Positions 12,501-27,500 of a stretch of 64,000 bases of DNA are shown here, piece by piece. Below the pieces are notes generated by a model. The model had not been told where the DNA came from and did not search any database. It saw nothing but the letters and a program-made list of their open reading frames with translations. Where the stretch lies: assembly GCF_010183535.1 (NCBI RefSeq), contig NC_071333.1, positions 6,818,587 to 6,882,586 on the forward strand. Reading direction: 5' to 3'. Origin of the DNA: Caenorhabditis remanei. Lineage: Eukaryota > Nematoda > Chromadorea > Rhabditida > Rhabditidae. Numbering within the stretch: the first letter of the stretch is position 1; the number at the start of each line of letters is the position of its first letter. The translations under genes were made by a program, and so were the position numbers.

Positions 12501-15500
12501 CGAAGGAAACTGAGTTACTATCAAAAATTATCAATCGTAAATTCAAATATTCCTCTCTAATTAAAACTGTAGTATAATCTTGATTTTTCCCTCCTACTAA
12601 TATCATCTGTATGTCAATAAGCTTGTAAAATTCAGGTACTTATCTCGTGAAAACATGCATACTCCGTCACCCATTCCTCAGGAGTATCAACAATCACACC
12701 AACATTCCTATTCTCCACGGCACGTGCATTTTGCCCAATCTCGACGTCCTTTCCAACGCGATCAACGAGACGAAACTGCGAGTATTCGAAAACGACTGAG
12801 CAGAAGTTGTGATCATCTGAGTGATCACAATTTCAGTCCGAGATTGCCGCCAATCAGGAGAAAACCAACGAAACATGTACCGTCGACTTTATCACTGGTC
12901 ATCCACGGTATGCTAGATGTTGGATATTTTGATTCATGTTGTTTACCATGTATTTGGTTTTTTAGAGTGCTTTGTTTCGATATTGCTAATGCCTGATAAG
13001 CTAGAACATTATGTGAAGTGGGGCGCCGCCAACGCTCAAAGGAAGGCAAAGTCCGCAATATGTATACCGCGCCGCCGATGGATTAGAAACACTTTGTGTT
13101 CTTTTTTTTAAAAGAAATCGGGTGTTTTTTGTAACGTAGGTGGGGTCGCGACCAAAAGAGGAGAGGTATTTGCAAACATGAGATTAAACAAAAATGGAAA
13201 CATTTGTACAACACAGGCGTTGATGGTCATCTGAACATCTAATTAGCTAACACGGCTATGAACATTTGAAAGTGTGGAAGAGAAAATCTGAAGATAAATG
13301 GGTAGGAGCGTGGTAAAGTGAAGAAAGGGAGAATATGGTGCTTGGTATTTTGTTAAGTTGCATGGTTATACTAGATAAAGTTGGAAACTCCGAAAACGTG
13401 TCATTACGGTAGTATAGTTATCCTCTCTAGGTTTTTGTAAAGATTTTAGTTCGTAACTTTAAATTGTTTTTAAAAGTCATAGAAACAATCGGTATTGAAA
13501 ATGTTATGATTTTTAACTAGATTAACTAATTTCCAAGACAACCAAAAGTATGAAACTTGACACCTCAAACTTGGTTGAAAAAATGGTAGAAACATTCAAA
13601 ATTCTTCTTCGTTTACTTTCACTTCCTTATTCACTTCAAATTAGTGAAATTTGCAATTTAACTTGTTATGAACTAACTGAATTCTGGTAATAATGAATTG
13701 TAGTATATCCTTTATTCATTCAGAAAGATAATAGCAATAATAATAAATTTTCTTCCAATTGTCTATATTTAGAAAAACCCATATTTTATCAATTATCCCA
13801 ACCCAGTTTCTTAATTCCATTATTTCTATTATCCTCTTTTCAAATGTTCCGCTGCCGACAAAACTTCAAAGGGTAATTAAGACCCCCCACGCAACAACTA
13901 TTTGTACCTTTTTTCGTAGTTTTTAACGACTATCGGATAATCAAGAAAAAGACGACTGATCTTTTTATCTTTTTTAAATGGGGGAGTTAAAAGTGTGGAC
14001 GTTTTTCTTGGGTCAGCAGAAGAAAAGTCACCTCATTCCATGTCATTCAACCCAATCGCAAGTCACGGTTCGAGTAATTTTCTTTTGTATATTTCTTTCA
14101 TTTTCTGAATATTTACTTTAGAATAAGAACAAACGACGAACATATCAGTGACGAAATTGAGGTGTGGAGAGGAAGTGCTTGTTGTGTGTTTGAGCTAGTG
14201 CCGGTTATCGTGAGAATGATTCAGAATTTTTCTCATATTTGAATAGAATAGAATCGAAGTACTTGGCGGACACAATTGCCCAACCATATTTTTTTCTGTG
14301 AAGTCATCAAGTCGTTGCTTACTGAACCACCCAGAAATACTTCCATCCGACTTATGAAATCGAAAATCCGATTTAGTAGTGCTCATCTCTTTACATTCCC
14401 TTTCTTTCCGATTCTAAGCTTTTATGTTTCTCTGGCAACAAGAAAGAAATGTCATTAACCCGAGAGAATTGAATAGAAAACTCGACATCTTGCGCACAGT
14501 TGTAACTCGAGCTCCTTTTCTCGATTCCATCTCCTTCTGCCAACATATGCAATCTGCCATCATTCATTTGTCACCAGTCTTGGCGTCGTTTTCTCAGGAA
14601 ACCTTTCGCCTTTCACTCTTTTTTCCGTTGCTACTTGCTTACCAAATTTTCACTTCTTCTCTTCTTTTTTCTTTGTAGTTCACAATTAGTCACACACCAC
14701 TGAGACTGAAACCGAAACAAGAAATGGAAACCCGAAAAATCGGAGAAAAGAACGGCATGGAACAGTGATTTTTGAGTGAAGCGTAATGCTAATTCTAACT
14801 TTTGTGTCTATTCATTTCCGTTTCATTTTAGTTTCAATCATCCAGTTACCTGAACAAAAATTTCAAAATAAAAATTCAAAATGAAAACACCCAAAAACCG
14901 AGACCGTAATTTTTGGTTTTCAAATTTTGCGCCTTTCGATGTCATTCAATTTTATTTTATTTCCTCTCCATTTCTCGTCCTTGATCCTTCATCTTGAGAT
15001 GGAACAGATGGTCTCCTACTCCTGTGCTACATAACAAGACCCTCCAAATGGGGGTTCATTCTGTTGTACGTCTCACTTAATAGTTTTACCTTTCTCAAAT
15101 TTTTAATGTCTCCTTAACCCGCTTACCCGCAGGTTCAGTTCTGTTAAGTTAACGTAAGCAGTGAAACAAACAGGTGTTCAAATTCTTTTGCTTTCTCTGC
15201 ACTTTTCTCTCCCTGTTTTTTTTTCGTTTTCAACAGTAGGATCAGTTTGTTTGTAATAGTGAAGAAAGGTGTGTGGCAGACAGAGCATGTGAGAGAAAAC
15301 AGAACTCCGCGTAACTTCCCCCTCCTTCATTTTCTATGTGCTCTCATTTCAACCAGTTAGTCTCTTGAAACCACTTGACACCTCTGAGCAAAAAAGTCTC
15401 GATGACATCTTATGATACTACTAACCTTTTCACTTATTTTGGAACCCTCATCCATCAAATTTCAGTCATTTTTAAGTCAATGACCACCATGTTTTTTCTC

Positions 15501-18500
15501 AATTTGTAATTTTTTGCCCTTTGACATTTTCGAACATCGCACGCAACCGTTCCAAAAATGTTGAATTTCTCATCAATTCATTAGTGTTTCAACACTTGTC
15601 ACTGACTAAGAAAACTAAGAAAAAAAGAATAATAGAGCATATGGTGTCTGGGTTTTACTAGGCTTTTAAGCCATTTTATGGAGGAAAGTGAAACGAATGG
15701 CTTTAGAAGAAAGATTTTGGAATGAAAGAAATGGAAAAAAAGAAGTTTTGCATAATTTGAACTAGAATGGTATAACGTACGGATCGCAACAAGTCAAGGC
15801 TAATATAAGAAAGAAAGAGAGGGGAGGGGGTTTATTTGGAAACTTGTTAACCAAACCAAACGCAGTCAAGCCCTTTTCAAAAGGCGTTTCAATCTTGATC
15901 CACTCAGATAAAGCGATAGTTTTTGGCAGCTGCCTCGACGCATCCTCCAGGACTCATTACTACAGAAAATAGACAATTATGACCTCCTGCCAGCTGTCTT
16001 TCTACAATTGTTTGTTACTTGTACTTGAACACTTGACATGCAGAACAGTCCGGTTCGGTGGAACAAGTGATTCATTTTCTGTTTCGAGAAATGTGTGAAA
16101 TGCAATTTTTAATTACACATTTACTAACGGTGAAACCTTGACTTGCACTTTGGGTTCACTCTAGATTTAGTTTCCGCGTTTCAATTACATCTTACTGTAC
16201 ATGTTCAATAAGTGAACACCATCTTGACTTTCACACCTAATTATTACCTTTACATTTGTCCTTCTATACTTCAATACATCAATTTCCAATTTCACAAGGT
16301 GTCCTTTTTTGCGGAATACCAAGAACAGAATAAAAGAAAAAGGAAAAGGAGAAGAATACCCATAATAAATCAAACCCTTTTTTGCCCTCCATACCGTCTT
16401 TATACACGGTTTCGTTATTGTTACCTCACTTTTGTCCCGTGTTATCTTCTCCTCTTGTTTCCTTCATCCCCATAACCTACATTTTTCGTTTCATTTTCCT
16501 TTTCTTGGCAAAAAACGTTAAGCTTTTCCTTCGTTTCACATTTTTTGCCCCTTCTGCCAACAAACAGTTTTGGTACCAGTTCTTCTTTCATTCTAATGAG
16601 ATTTTCTACCCTTTTGCCTACTTGTGTTCTTCATCATCCCTTACTTGTCAATCAAAGAAGACACCCAAGTTTTGTGTAAATAAGTAGATGGGTGGGGTAG
16701 GAACTGAACTGCAGGATTCAGATTGGCAGGTGGCGATGAATGAGTCAATGTCAACTAGGAAATTGTATTTTATTTTTCACCCAGTTCAAGTCTTTTTATC
16801 TTTTTGAAATCTGAAAAAAATATTCTGAATAAGAAAACCGTGGAAAAAACAGTCACACCCATCTCTGGAAATTTAAGAAAACACACCCAGCATAAATGTT
16901 CGTCTCAATTTTCTGTTTACCTTATTTTCCATTTTGTCAGTATTCGGCTGGATGAGATTGTACCTATCAAAATTAGTTTTGGATGTTATTTTATTCTCAT
17001 TAATCAGTAAAACAGATAATAATAGTACCATAGGCAAAAACAAAATTTTAGAAAATTTTAATAGAAAACTAACAGATGTTCAAGCAGGTTCATAATTCAA
17101 AAAGTGTCGAAACATATCTAATCGAATCACCGTTAAATTTTAAATTTTCAACACCTGTTCATTTTTTGATAGTCAATAATAGAATCGGAAAATCTGAAAA
17201 TCTGGACATTTCTTCGTATTTTTAGATCGCTTCCTATTTTGAGTCGGCTATCTATGATCAGCTCCCTCCGATCACAGTTAACAGGCCGATACACTAGTAG
17301 ATCATCAGATACGCAGACAATATTTGGCCGCAATTGAGCAAATGAGCGGAAAACGGTCATTGTGAGAAAACGAAACGAGTCTTCATTTCTCTCACCTTTT
17401 TTCTTAATTTCGGCCAATCATTGCTGTCATTGACGGCTGCCAACAGATCACCGGTCAGGCTATGAGGGTCTTGCCATTGATATTTTGAAGAAAAATGAAT
17501 AAGATTGAAATGAAGAATGAGGCGAGAAGAAATAGAAAGAACAATACCATCAACCTTCACCGATCCTCTTTCGGTTCACTTTTTTTCGTTCTTCTCTCCT
17601 ATGAAATCCTCCGATTTCATTGGTTTCCTCACACTTTCGACCGTCACCAAGATCCAACCAATTGGATTCTTTAGTTGTTCCCAGCCCACCCGATATTCCA
17701 ATGTTTTCTAGTTATCCGACCTCGTAAAACCACACAATTGTTTCACAGTTATTGTCAATTGTCTTCACAGTTTCATTTCTAAATCTGTTCCACATATTCT
17801 TATTCTTCTCATACACACTGTCAATTTGAAAACCTTTGCATTCCGCTTGATCAATCCTAAAATAAAGCATGTTTTAGAAAACATTGGGGTAGATCAATGG
17901 AAACATTTGACATACGGCCGTCAAAATATGGAAGTGTTCGAGGTGAGTTTTTTGAATTTGTCTGAGATTTTTTAGGAAAAGGATTCACTTTTCCAATTAT
18001 TTTTTTTTGTTTTGAGGCAACTTGAATCACTGATTTGCGTACTTGAAACGGTATTAGGATTCAGTTCTGCACAGTTTTTTTCTAAATCGTCCTGATAATT
18101 ATGACATCTTATTTTCAAGTAGCTTTTTCTCAGGGACTTGTCAAAAGCTTGAAAATTATAAGGTAGTTACTCTCTTTCAAGGTTTTCAACAATATAAACT
18201 ATTTTCTGAGACTCATCAATTTCTCCAGAAAGCTACATAACGAAATGATTTCAAAACCCCAATATTTGTTATGAATTCCATTTTTCTTATTATATTTTTT
18301 TAGTACTACTTTCATGTCTCCACATGATATCACAACCCATAATTTACTTTTCTGTCATACAGCTCTTTTTTCCTGTAAGAAAAATCCAATCTACCAAATA
18401 CTATTCATTTTACCCACTCATTTCTCATTCTTTTCAATGATTTATCATTTAAAATAAAAGAAGAAACTGTGAAAAAATATTCAATTTCCGGAGACTCAGA

Positions 18501-21500
18501 AGGATTTGTTCCTAAAAAAACTCCTGAGACTTTTTATTACCATCTTTCTTCTTCAATCTCATTTCCTTTCTTTTTTTTTCTGCTTCAGTCCGTTTATTCG
18601 ATGCATTCCATTATCTTAAAGGATGGGTTAAAAGTGGAAACGAAGTTACGAAGAAAAAAACTGTTGGTTTAGTCAAGTTTTGCACGAAATGTTTGTGGAA
18701 AAGGGTCCCCAGCAACTTTTTGTAATGTGTTATTTTGTTCGAAAACACAACAACAAAGCAGCAACAAGTTTGAAAAATCGCAGGACGTGAAACAAAAATT
18801 GGTGATTTCTAACTTGCTGATGCTAGGGTTCCGGAGAAGAAAATACATATTATTATCTTCATCCTCAGTCCTTACTTAAATCTGTAAACTCTCAAATCTC
18901 ATATGTCACCCAACCCCAATCTCGGTCAAAGTCTTCGTTGCAATTTTTGGCATTTTAATGTATTTTTATTTCTTCCACCATTATTTTGTATTCTGCAGTT
19001 CAAAACCCAAATCAAGTTCGACGATTTGAAACAGAAAAGATGCAATATATATATCTCTCAAGAACATCATTAATGGACATGATGGATGTATTGACCATCT
19101 TCACCGTCCAAGAAATCATACCACGGCATACGCCTACATTGCTTTCAGCATCTTGCATCAGTTGCCACGAGACCAAACGCAAAAAAGTAGAAGAGATCGG
19201 GAATAAACCCTCATAAATTTGGGGTGCTGATTGCTGTTGATGGTTGATACCGGGTGGGAGAGAAATTGGAATTGAGAGAAAAAAGAGAAAGGGATGAACC
19301 TAACGTTTATCATCATACAAACGGAACATACATTTTTCAATTCTCGCTCATCATGAGTGTAAACGTGTGTTGTGTCGATTTCACACCTTTCCCGCAAAAC
19401 TTTCCCTCGGGGAAAACGACAAGGGGCGGACAGGAAAATCAGTTGAAAATCAGTATGAAGATTCAAAGAAGGATTTGAGAGATGAAACGCGACAATCTCA
19501 TTTGGCTTCTTTATAATCGGGAAACTAGACCGTTCGGATAATATCAACAAACCTACATCTAGCCTTATCTACCCGAAGATCTAAATGAAACCTATTTCCA
19601 TGTCACCTCATGGATCAAACGGAAGTATTGTTGAGGTTGGCACATGGCATCTAGTGCCAGGCGCCTGGCTCCTAGCGCCTGGAGCCCAGTGCTTCGCTCT
19701 GACGTTTCAAAGGAATCCTGCTTATCATCATTATCATCATCATCATGTTAATTTTATCTTTCTCATATCAATGGTAAAAAAGAGAAACAACAAAAAAGAT
19801 TGTAATTCGAGAATCATCAAACACAATGATATATGGATGATATGTTCCAAAAAGTTTTAGGTATTTTCTTTTCTATCGTCCATGGGAACATCGAAAGGAA
19901 AAAAGGAGAGAACATGCGAAATCGGAGAACATCGGAATGATATGCCAGAGCCTCCTTCGCCATCGAAATCATTATCATTCATCATCCCTCTTACTTCTTT
20001 CGACAGCTGATAACCTTTTGTTCAATATATCTCTCAATCGCTCCCACTCATCCCTTTCTCTGTTTCCTCTTCTTTTCACTCGAGTAGCCCCGGGAATAAA
20101 AAACTGCTGCACCACCTTCACGTCTTCTCTTCCCCCGATTACAAAGTGAGGGGGGCGGAGCCAAGTGCCGAATTTTTGGCAGTCAGTCAAACGCTCCCGC
20201 CTCACGCATACTCTTTCTCTCCATTCTCTCCTCTGTTTCTTCCTAACGTTTCTGCAACTGGCCTTCTTCCCTTCATTGTATTCGCCATCTCGCTTTCACC
20301 ACCCATTTTTGGGTCCCGCCCATTTCGATCCTCCCATATTCCATCAAAGGAGCTCGGAGCTCCATTTCCAAATTTACTTAATTCAACAATCTGTCGTGCG
20401 TTTTCGAAATGGCTTGGATCAACTATTTGTACTGTCCATTGGTAGTTATCGGAGAAATCTGGAGCTATCTTTGTATTCTCTACTTCTCGGGATGGGAGAA
20501 GGTCAGTCTCTTCTTCCGTAAGAACTGCTGCTGCTGCAACAACCAACAACCGGATGAGATTTTGGAGGCTGGCGTCGCTTTGGCTCCAATGGCTTCATCG
20601 GGAGCCTCCAAGACGGATAGAGCGGACGCGTCGGAGGGAGAGTTGCAGCCGTTCCTTGCCGCACAAGATCAAGTCGAAGATCACGGAACCTGTTGTGAGT
20701 CCGAGATTTAATACTAATAAGCTAAAAGCTGTCTCCAATTTTTATCATCTAACCTATTATGTTAACCCCTAACAATCATCAATGGAACATTTCTCTTTTT
20801 TTTCCTAACATGTATTAACTATTCCTATCTTCCCCCCGTCTCTGTCACCGTTCCCGTCTACTTGCCCTGTTGATTCCTGAATCTCTAAATCCCAGTTCTG
20901 AAAGTCCCATTCAAAAATTTCTTTTTTCATATTTCACTGCTTTTTCTCTTGCCTGACTCTATCGACTGTTTTGGATGTGAACCTAATTTTGAACTTTCTT
21001 CAAATTTTGTTCTTCCTCTGATATTATATCCTTTCGATTGATTAGTTTTACCTGGCTGAAAAATCAAGCAGCTTGCATAACCAATGTGATATGATAAAGG
21101 AGATGTTGCAATGTTTTTCCGTTTTTTTTCTTTTTCTCTCGGTGTGAACTTTCCTTTGCTATCAATGCGATTGGCCGCGCCTGCAAACTGGTTCGAGTGA
21201 CACATTCAACCTATCATCATCATCAACAGCACCGTTTTGACATCGGATGTCACGAACGTCATCAATAGACTTTGTAACTGACCGGATACAGACTTTTGCA
21301 GGAGGACACTGCGAAAATCATTAACTTACTAAAAGTCACTGACGGATATTTGTTTGCTTAGTTATGGCTAAAATGCTTTCCGTTTGTAAGGACTGAAAAA
21401 GGGTGGAAAAGTAAGCATGGCTTTCACAGTAGCCTATTAATAATAGGAAAACGATGTGAAATCCCAACTCGAATACTGTAGCACTAGCTGTAACAAATAT

Positions 21501-24500
21501 AGAGTACTTCATCAGTTTTTCTGGTTTGGAATTCGTTATCTATTTTAAAATCTAAGACTGCTGACCTCGACTGCTTAATAAATTTTTCCAAAAGAAGAAA
21601 AATCGTTGGCACTAAAATCCGGAGATTGAGAAAAAATGGCTCACGAGATAATGAAGTTGAAGAAGACAAACCGAGAGTATTCCGTCTTTTTTCCCCATCA
21701 ATCGTCTTTACTCCGGGCAGTTCTTGGCGAAATGAGAAAAAGAGAAGCTGAATGAGATAGGGTGTCCGAATTGAATTGGTGCAAGATGGGGGGGGGGGGT
21801 ATATGATGAGATAGTTCGCCATTGAAGCTTCAGTTTTAGTATAAACGAGTCAAAAGAAGTTGTTTGCTCTGTCCCTTATGACCCTCTTTCCTAATTCTAT
21901 TCTGAGATATTCAACTGGAAGAAATTGGTACATGTCCCTCTGTGTGCTCCTTCCTTCAAATTACTCATTTATTTTCATTTAGTTTCGAGGGCTCACTCGA
22001 GTTTTTTCGAGCTCTCGAATACAACTTTGCTAACATAAATCATAAGTTTTACGAATTTTTAATACTTGAAAATGACGTTTTAGTAATAATTTGTATAGCT
22101 CTCGGAAATTTATGACCATTCTAGGTTTTTTCTTGTTTTGCTTTTGTATTTAATGTTCTTTATACGGACTTATATGGCTCATAAAGGAAAGCCAACTCAC
22201 CAAAAAAATTGGGAAAAGTACAAGGGAAACGTAGAAAAGAATAGAGCTCACTTAAATGACTGTTAACAAAATTTTCAAGAGCCTGGTAATACGCAATGAC
22301 CATCATTATAAAAATGACGATATCTTTAGACAAAGTGAGATACTACTTTTTTGTTGTATTCGGGAATTGGTCAAAACTCACAACTCTATCGGAAAGTTTT
22401 TATTGGAGATCAATGAACCATACGGATTTTTTCTTAATAAGGATAACAACTAGAACACGTATAATTACAGATCACTCTTTTTGAACAAACTTTGTAACTG
22501 TAGTCTTCTGTACAAGTTCTGTATAAAAAACAAATTTATCCGAGAATACCCTTATCAGTTGAACGTACTTTATTCAATTGATTAGTTTTCCACTTTGAAC
22601 GAGCTATCAGTTTGTATGTTTCAGTTCTCCGGACTTGACAATTACCGCATTATATATTTTTTCGCATTCCACGTGTCAAAAGAATTTAAAACTGTTCTTT
22701 TCTACTCAATTACTACAGAATCGTGCTTTGTCCACACCTCGTTAGCTTTAACGTGTAACTATCATACAAATTAAGAATGGAATTTACGGTACCCTTTCGT
22801 TTTTTCATTCATTTTCTTGAAATAATTTTTCTCTCATTTTTCGGCAATGATACGGTAGGGCGGTGAAGATGACATGTCTTGTTCCCTTTGAATGATGGAG
22901 TAGTAGGTGCGCCTGTCCCGATTCAAGTGGTCACATAAGTGGTACGAGTTTTGTGGAGGTGGGTGATGAGCAGGCGACACGATCAAAAACGAGATCTGAT
23001 AATATCATAGTACGACTTGATGTTCCATAACGCTTCAATTTGGTGGCAACTTATCGAGAAAAAGTAGAACGACTCCTTATCTTTGTGCTCTGTTGTGATG
23101 CTCAAACATTACAAATGACCTCGAAAACATAAAATCACGGACAAAAGATCAATCAATAGACTAGCGGGAAGCATTGTTTGTTCATTTTCAAAAATATTTG
23201 GAACTTTGATCACGAATAGGTTGAAACTTTTTTCCAAAAGTCCCTGTGCTAGATTTCGTTATTCGTTTCTTGTCCTTGGATTTTAATTGAATGAGAATCA
23301 AAACCCAAGAGTTTAGTTTGTATTCCCAAGCGTTTTTAATTTGGCCGATCTTTCCGAATTCTATCGCCAGAGAAAGAAAAAAGTGAAAAGTTATGTTAAG
23401 TGAGCGTTTCATTCCTATTCATCGGTTTTTGATGTTAAGAAAATGTTACTGCTGTGTTAGAGAAGTGTTAGAAAGTGAAGTCTAGGAAGTGGGTGTTACT
23501 TTACTAAACATTTTTCCCTCGGAATTTTCACACTCTGCGGGCGGATTACTGTTATCGTAACGATTATTATCACCTCTACCTTTAACCTGAAGTACCGCCA
23601 TCAAAGGACAACTATCTTCCGAGAAAATTCTTCAGCATGCAAATTAAGTGGTGGTGAAATTAGACGCAGATTGTTAGAAAAATGCGCGATTATTTGATGC
23701 TATCAAACTTATGCATATAGTGACGCAGACCTCAAAACAACAATTGCGGGGCTTAGTACCTCGCGGAAAGAACGCGAAAGACGCGGAGGGTACCTAGAGA
23801 CGAGCGTAAGCCCTTCATTGAGGAACTGTACGCAGAAGAGTGAATGGGCGGAGTGACGAGTGACCATCAAGAACAACGGCGCATTTTTCCCTCACTCGTC
23901 TTCCTCCCTCTTTGATTTCAATCAAATCGTACACGATTGTCACTCGGTTGCGCGACGGCAAGAAGAAGAAGCTGAAGCTTAGAAAGAGAGATAGAAATAC
24001 CCAAAGAGAGAAAGAGAAGGAAAAAGATCTTTTCAGTGCCATCCTCCAATTCTTCCATCAGTCCCTCCCTTCTTTCCCTCGTTCATTAATAATCTTTCTG
24101 TCACTTTTTCCTTTCTTTCCATCTCTTTCTGTGATTCTTTCTACCACTCTATTATTATCAGTAAGTGGCGTAACGTGTTACAAGGCCGAATGTGTTGCGA
24201 ACGGACCTCCCACTGATTATCACTACCTACTTTCATTCCTCGTCCCAAGATACCAAACATGCGACGGTATGGAAATTCGCCTTGGTATTCTCAAAGCACT
24301 TATTCTCTGAATATTATTCCTGAGGAATATGTGCCACCAGTGGACTATGACATTGATTTCTGTGGTAATTTTTTCTCTCTCGAAACCAATTTTCCCTATC
24401 CATGTACCATCCCTGTTTACTTAAGCCAACACTAACACTAACACTTTGAAATGAATCTTCAGTGAGTCGGAAAATTTATTTGATGTATCTGTTTCGAGGA

Positions 24501-27500
24501 GAGGGAAAAACAAGATTTTTGCGTTGTCTTGCACTATTTTTTGTTCGTGTCTCTTATATATAAGGATAACAAAACAGATACGGTCACGCAGATGGTGTGA
24601 TGTATAACAACAAAGTGGCAGATTGATTGATGGAGAAGCTTATCCTGTCTGATGGCAAATCTTCTATCTAAATCTCAAAGTGAAAACATTAAGAAACAGT
24701 TCTCGGGAAGCCGCCATGTCTAGACACTTAGTGGCCTAGTCAACAATTTTTTGGATTTCTCAATCATCATAAACCTTCACGCTGATTATGAATATAATTA
24801 CACACATTATTCTCATTCTTCCCTCAGACCACTTTCATAATTCTGGATTCATTGCCAATCATGGCTTCAGGTTTCAAATAATGCGATAGGGTTAGACGCG
24901 TTAATTCAAGCGTTTCTCGCGCACCATTCATTCCGTCTTCCCTTTCCACAACAATTCCCATTGTTTTACTTGCACTTCTATGATCACAACAAATAAGAAC
25001 AATACCAAAAACGGAGGGGTTGTGTGCATTGGGTAAAGGAAACATACCGAGCAGAAAACATTGAGTGGATCATTTTATTAGGGCAAGAAAGGTCATGTTG
25101 GTCTAAAATGTATTGTTGACTAATCGAGAAACACTGATATCAAATTGAAAAAATTTATTTATTTTTTAGACGCTATCCATGACGAAACGACATCTGGAGG
25201 CGGAGGAGAATCCTTGGATCGGAGGGGATGGTCCGGGGCGTCGACTGGTGGTAATCGAACAACACTGACAGCATCAGTGCACAATAATTTGATGAACGGT
25301 CGGATGTCATCGTCTAGTCACAACTTATCGACTAGACTTTCTGGCTCTTCACAAAACTTGCATCAACTTCAGCCACCAACAAATGCATATGGGGTTAGTT
25401 CGAATGACTTTTCGATTTTTTGGAAGAGTATGCGGTAAAGTTTTTGTAGAACGATTACTTCTTAAGAATTTTCCGAATAATTGAGAGATCACAAAACGTG
25501 AGTTAGCTTTCAGATAAGCTCATGATATGAAGGTTATGAGATTTATCGCTTCAACAATATATTTTTATTTTGAGCTTTTATTTCGAAACTATGTAACTAA
25601 TTTATAAAACCGAAACGGCTAAATCTGTCTCTGTCATTTTCCGTTTGCATAACTTACAGACTTCGTTTCAGTTTTTACTGATAACAATCCTACTATTTTA
25701 ATTTACGCTTTTCATAATTGTGTCAAAAGTATGCAAAAAATTAGTCATACATTCATAAATACATACAGGGGAAGCAAAGGCGGAAAAAAAAGAAAAAGAG
25801 TTATTATTTGTAAAAGAACGCACACGTTTTTGAATGGTGGGAGTGTATGTGTGTGACTCATACAATCACTAACGTGCCAAAAAAGGAAAATACAACTGAT
25901 AACTCACTTGACAGCTGTGCAGCTCGTCAGAAAATATGAAAATGTTCGATGTAACAGCATTCTCGCCGAACGATGTCTATGTTATTGTTAATTCCATGTG
26001 GCAATTACAGTTCCCGATGGTCCCACCTGCTAACAATCCATCGGATTCATCGGCTTCTGGACGTATTGCGGTTAGTTTTGAAATCTATTTGCATTTGACA
26101 TACTTTGAAAATTTGCTTTGTAAAAGGAAACTTTGGGCTAAAATCAATTTGTATTCTCAAAATTTTACATAGTGATATAACCAGGTCGTGTTACTATCAA
26201 TATTTATATTTCAGAGCATATTAGCCCGTCCATTCCGTACAAACCCATTGAAACGAACCAAAAGTGTGAGCAAAATGGAGAAATCATTAGCAGAAGCGAA
26301 TCAACAGTGAGTACTTCTTTTTTTTATTGCAGATATTAGCATTCCAAATGTTAAAATTCATGTCATAAAGTGTTTCGGAAAGATGAAGAGAAAAATGGAA
26401 ACCTGAGAACAATCATAACTAACCCTAAAGTACGCCCACCCAGCTGTTCCCTCACAACGATTGTAATCGTAAAGTCCAATTATTGGAGACATTTTTCATA
26501 GTCCTTCTCTCAAAGTACTTCCTTCAAAAATCTTTTTTTCATCTCACATTTCATCCCTCAAAATTCGTGTGGAGTCATTCACACTTCATCCACAAATCCA
26601 CACACACGCGCCTGTTGATAAAACATAGAAGAGGCAAAGTGCAAAGTGGACAAATCTTTCTGTCAAATCAAATCACCTACTATTTTGACATATTGTTCCT
26701 GTTATTTTGATTTAAGAGTGACAAACTTACATTCTTAATGATACAGTAAGACAATATCAGAAAAGTAACCTCAGTTCATCGTGTTATGTAATAGTTTTTC
26801 CTTTCGAAATCGTGTTCCGAATAGGTAAACCGATATTGAACAGTCAGACGATAAAGGGAAAAGTTGAAACAGAAAAAGTATTAACCAGCAAATCCAACTG
26901 GTTTGACCCCGTCTCTTTTCACTTTTACGCGGTTGCATAACCCGGTCGAGATCAGATGACAGCATTTTATGGGTTGATATGTTTTCTTGGTTATCTAGTT
27001 CTTTGAACACTTTTCGAAATTATATTCTTCTCATCAGTTACTTCATTTTAATTTTTCGTTGATAAAAATTAGTATGAGTCACCTTCAAATTTCTTTGACA
27101 CATCATCAGCTCAACTTTCTTTCTCCCAGAATCAAACATTAGTCTATTTCTCATAACCCAAAATCCAATTTCTCTAGCATGTCAAAGAAACTTTTTTGCC
27201 GCTGGCCCACATCACATATGTCCGTCACTTCAGTATTCTTTTGATTTCACATTTAGCTGACATGTTGCCGTTGATAAACAAGACTACTCGATTCCCATGG
27301 GCGACATTCCGAAGCGAACAAAATAGATTTTAAATTTATTTCGATCAGAACGAAGGGCTCAACAAACAGCTACGAACTAACAAAAAACAAAAGTTCTTTT
27401 TTCGTCTGCACCACTTTTTGGAAGGTCTTATCAGTAGACCTTTATGAGTAATACCTTTGACAATTATTTGCTTTTCATCAACCTTTCTTTAAAAAATGGA

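Noticed and set aside
18999..19216. Open segment after ttctgcag, right phase (1) to follow group C
   Set aside because: Ends in a stop with no good donor, and composition is unremarkable; it could only be an alternative last exon, for which I see no other support.
20146..20549. Three overlapping frames of 99-118 codons on both strands around the group D start
   Set aside because: They are shadows of the GC-richer leader and exon D; only exon D has a start, donor and matching phase.
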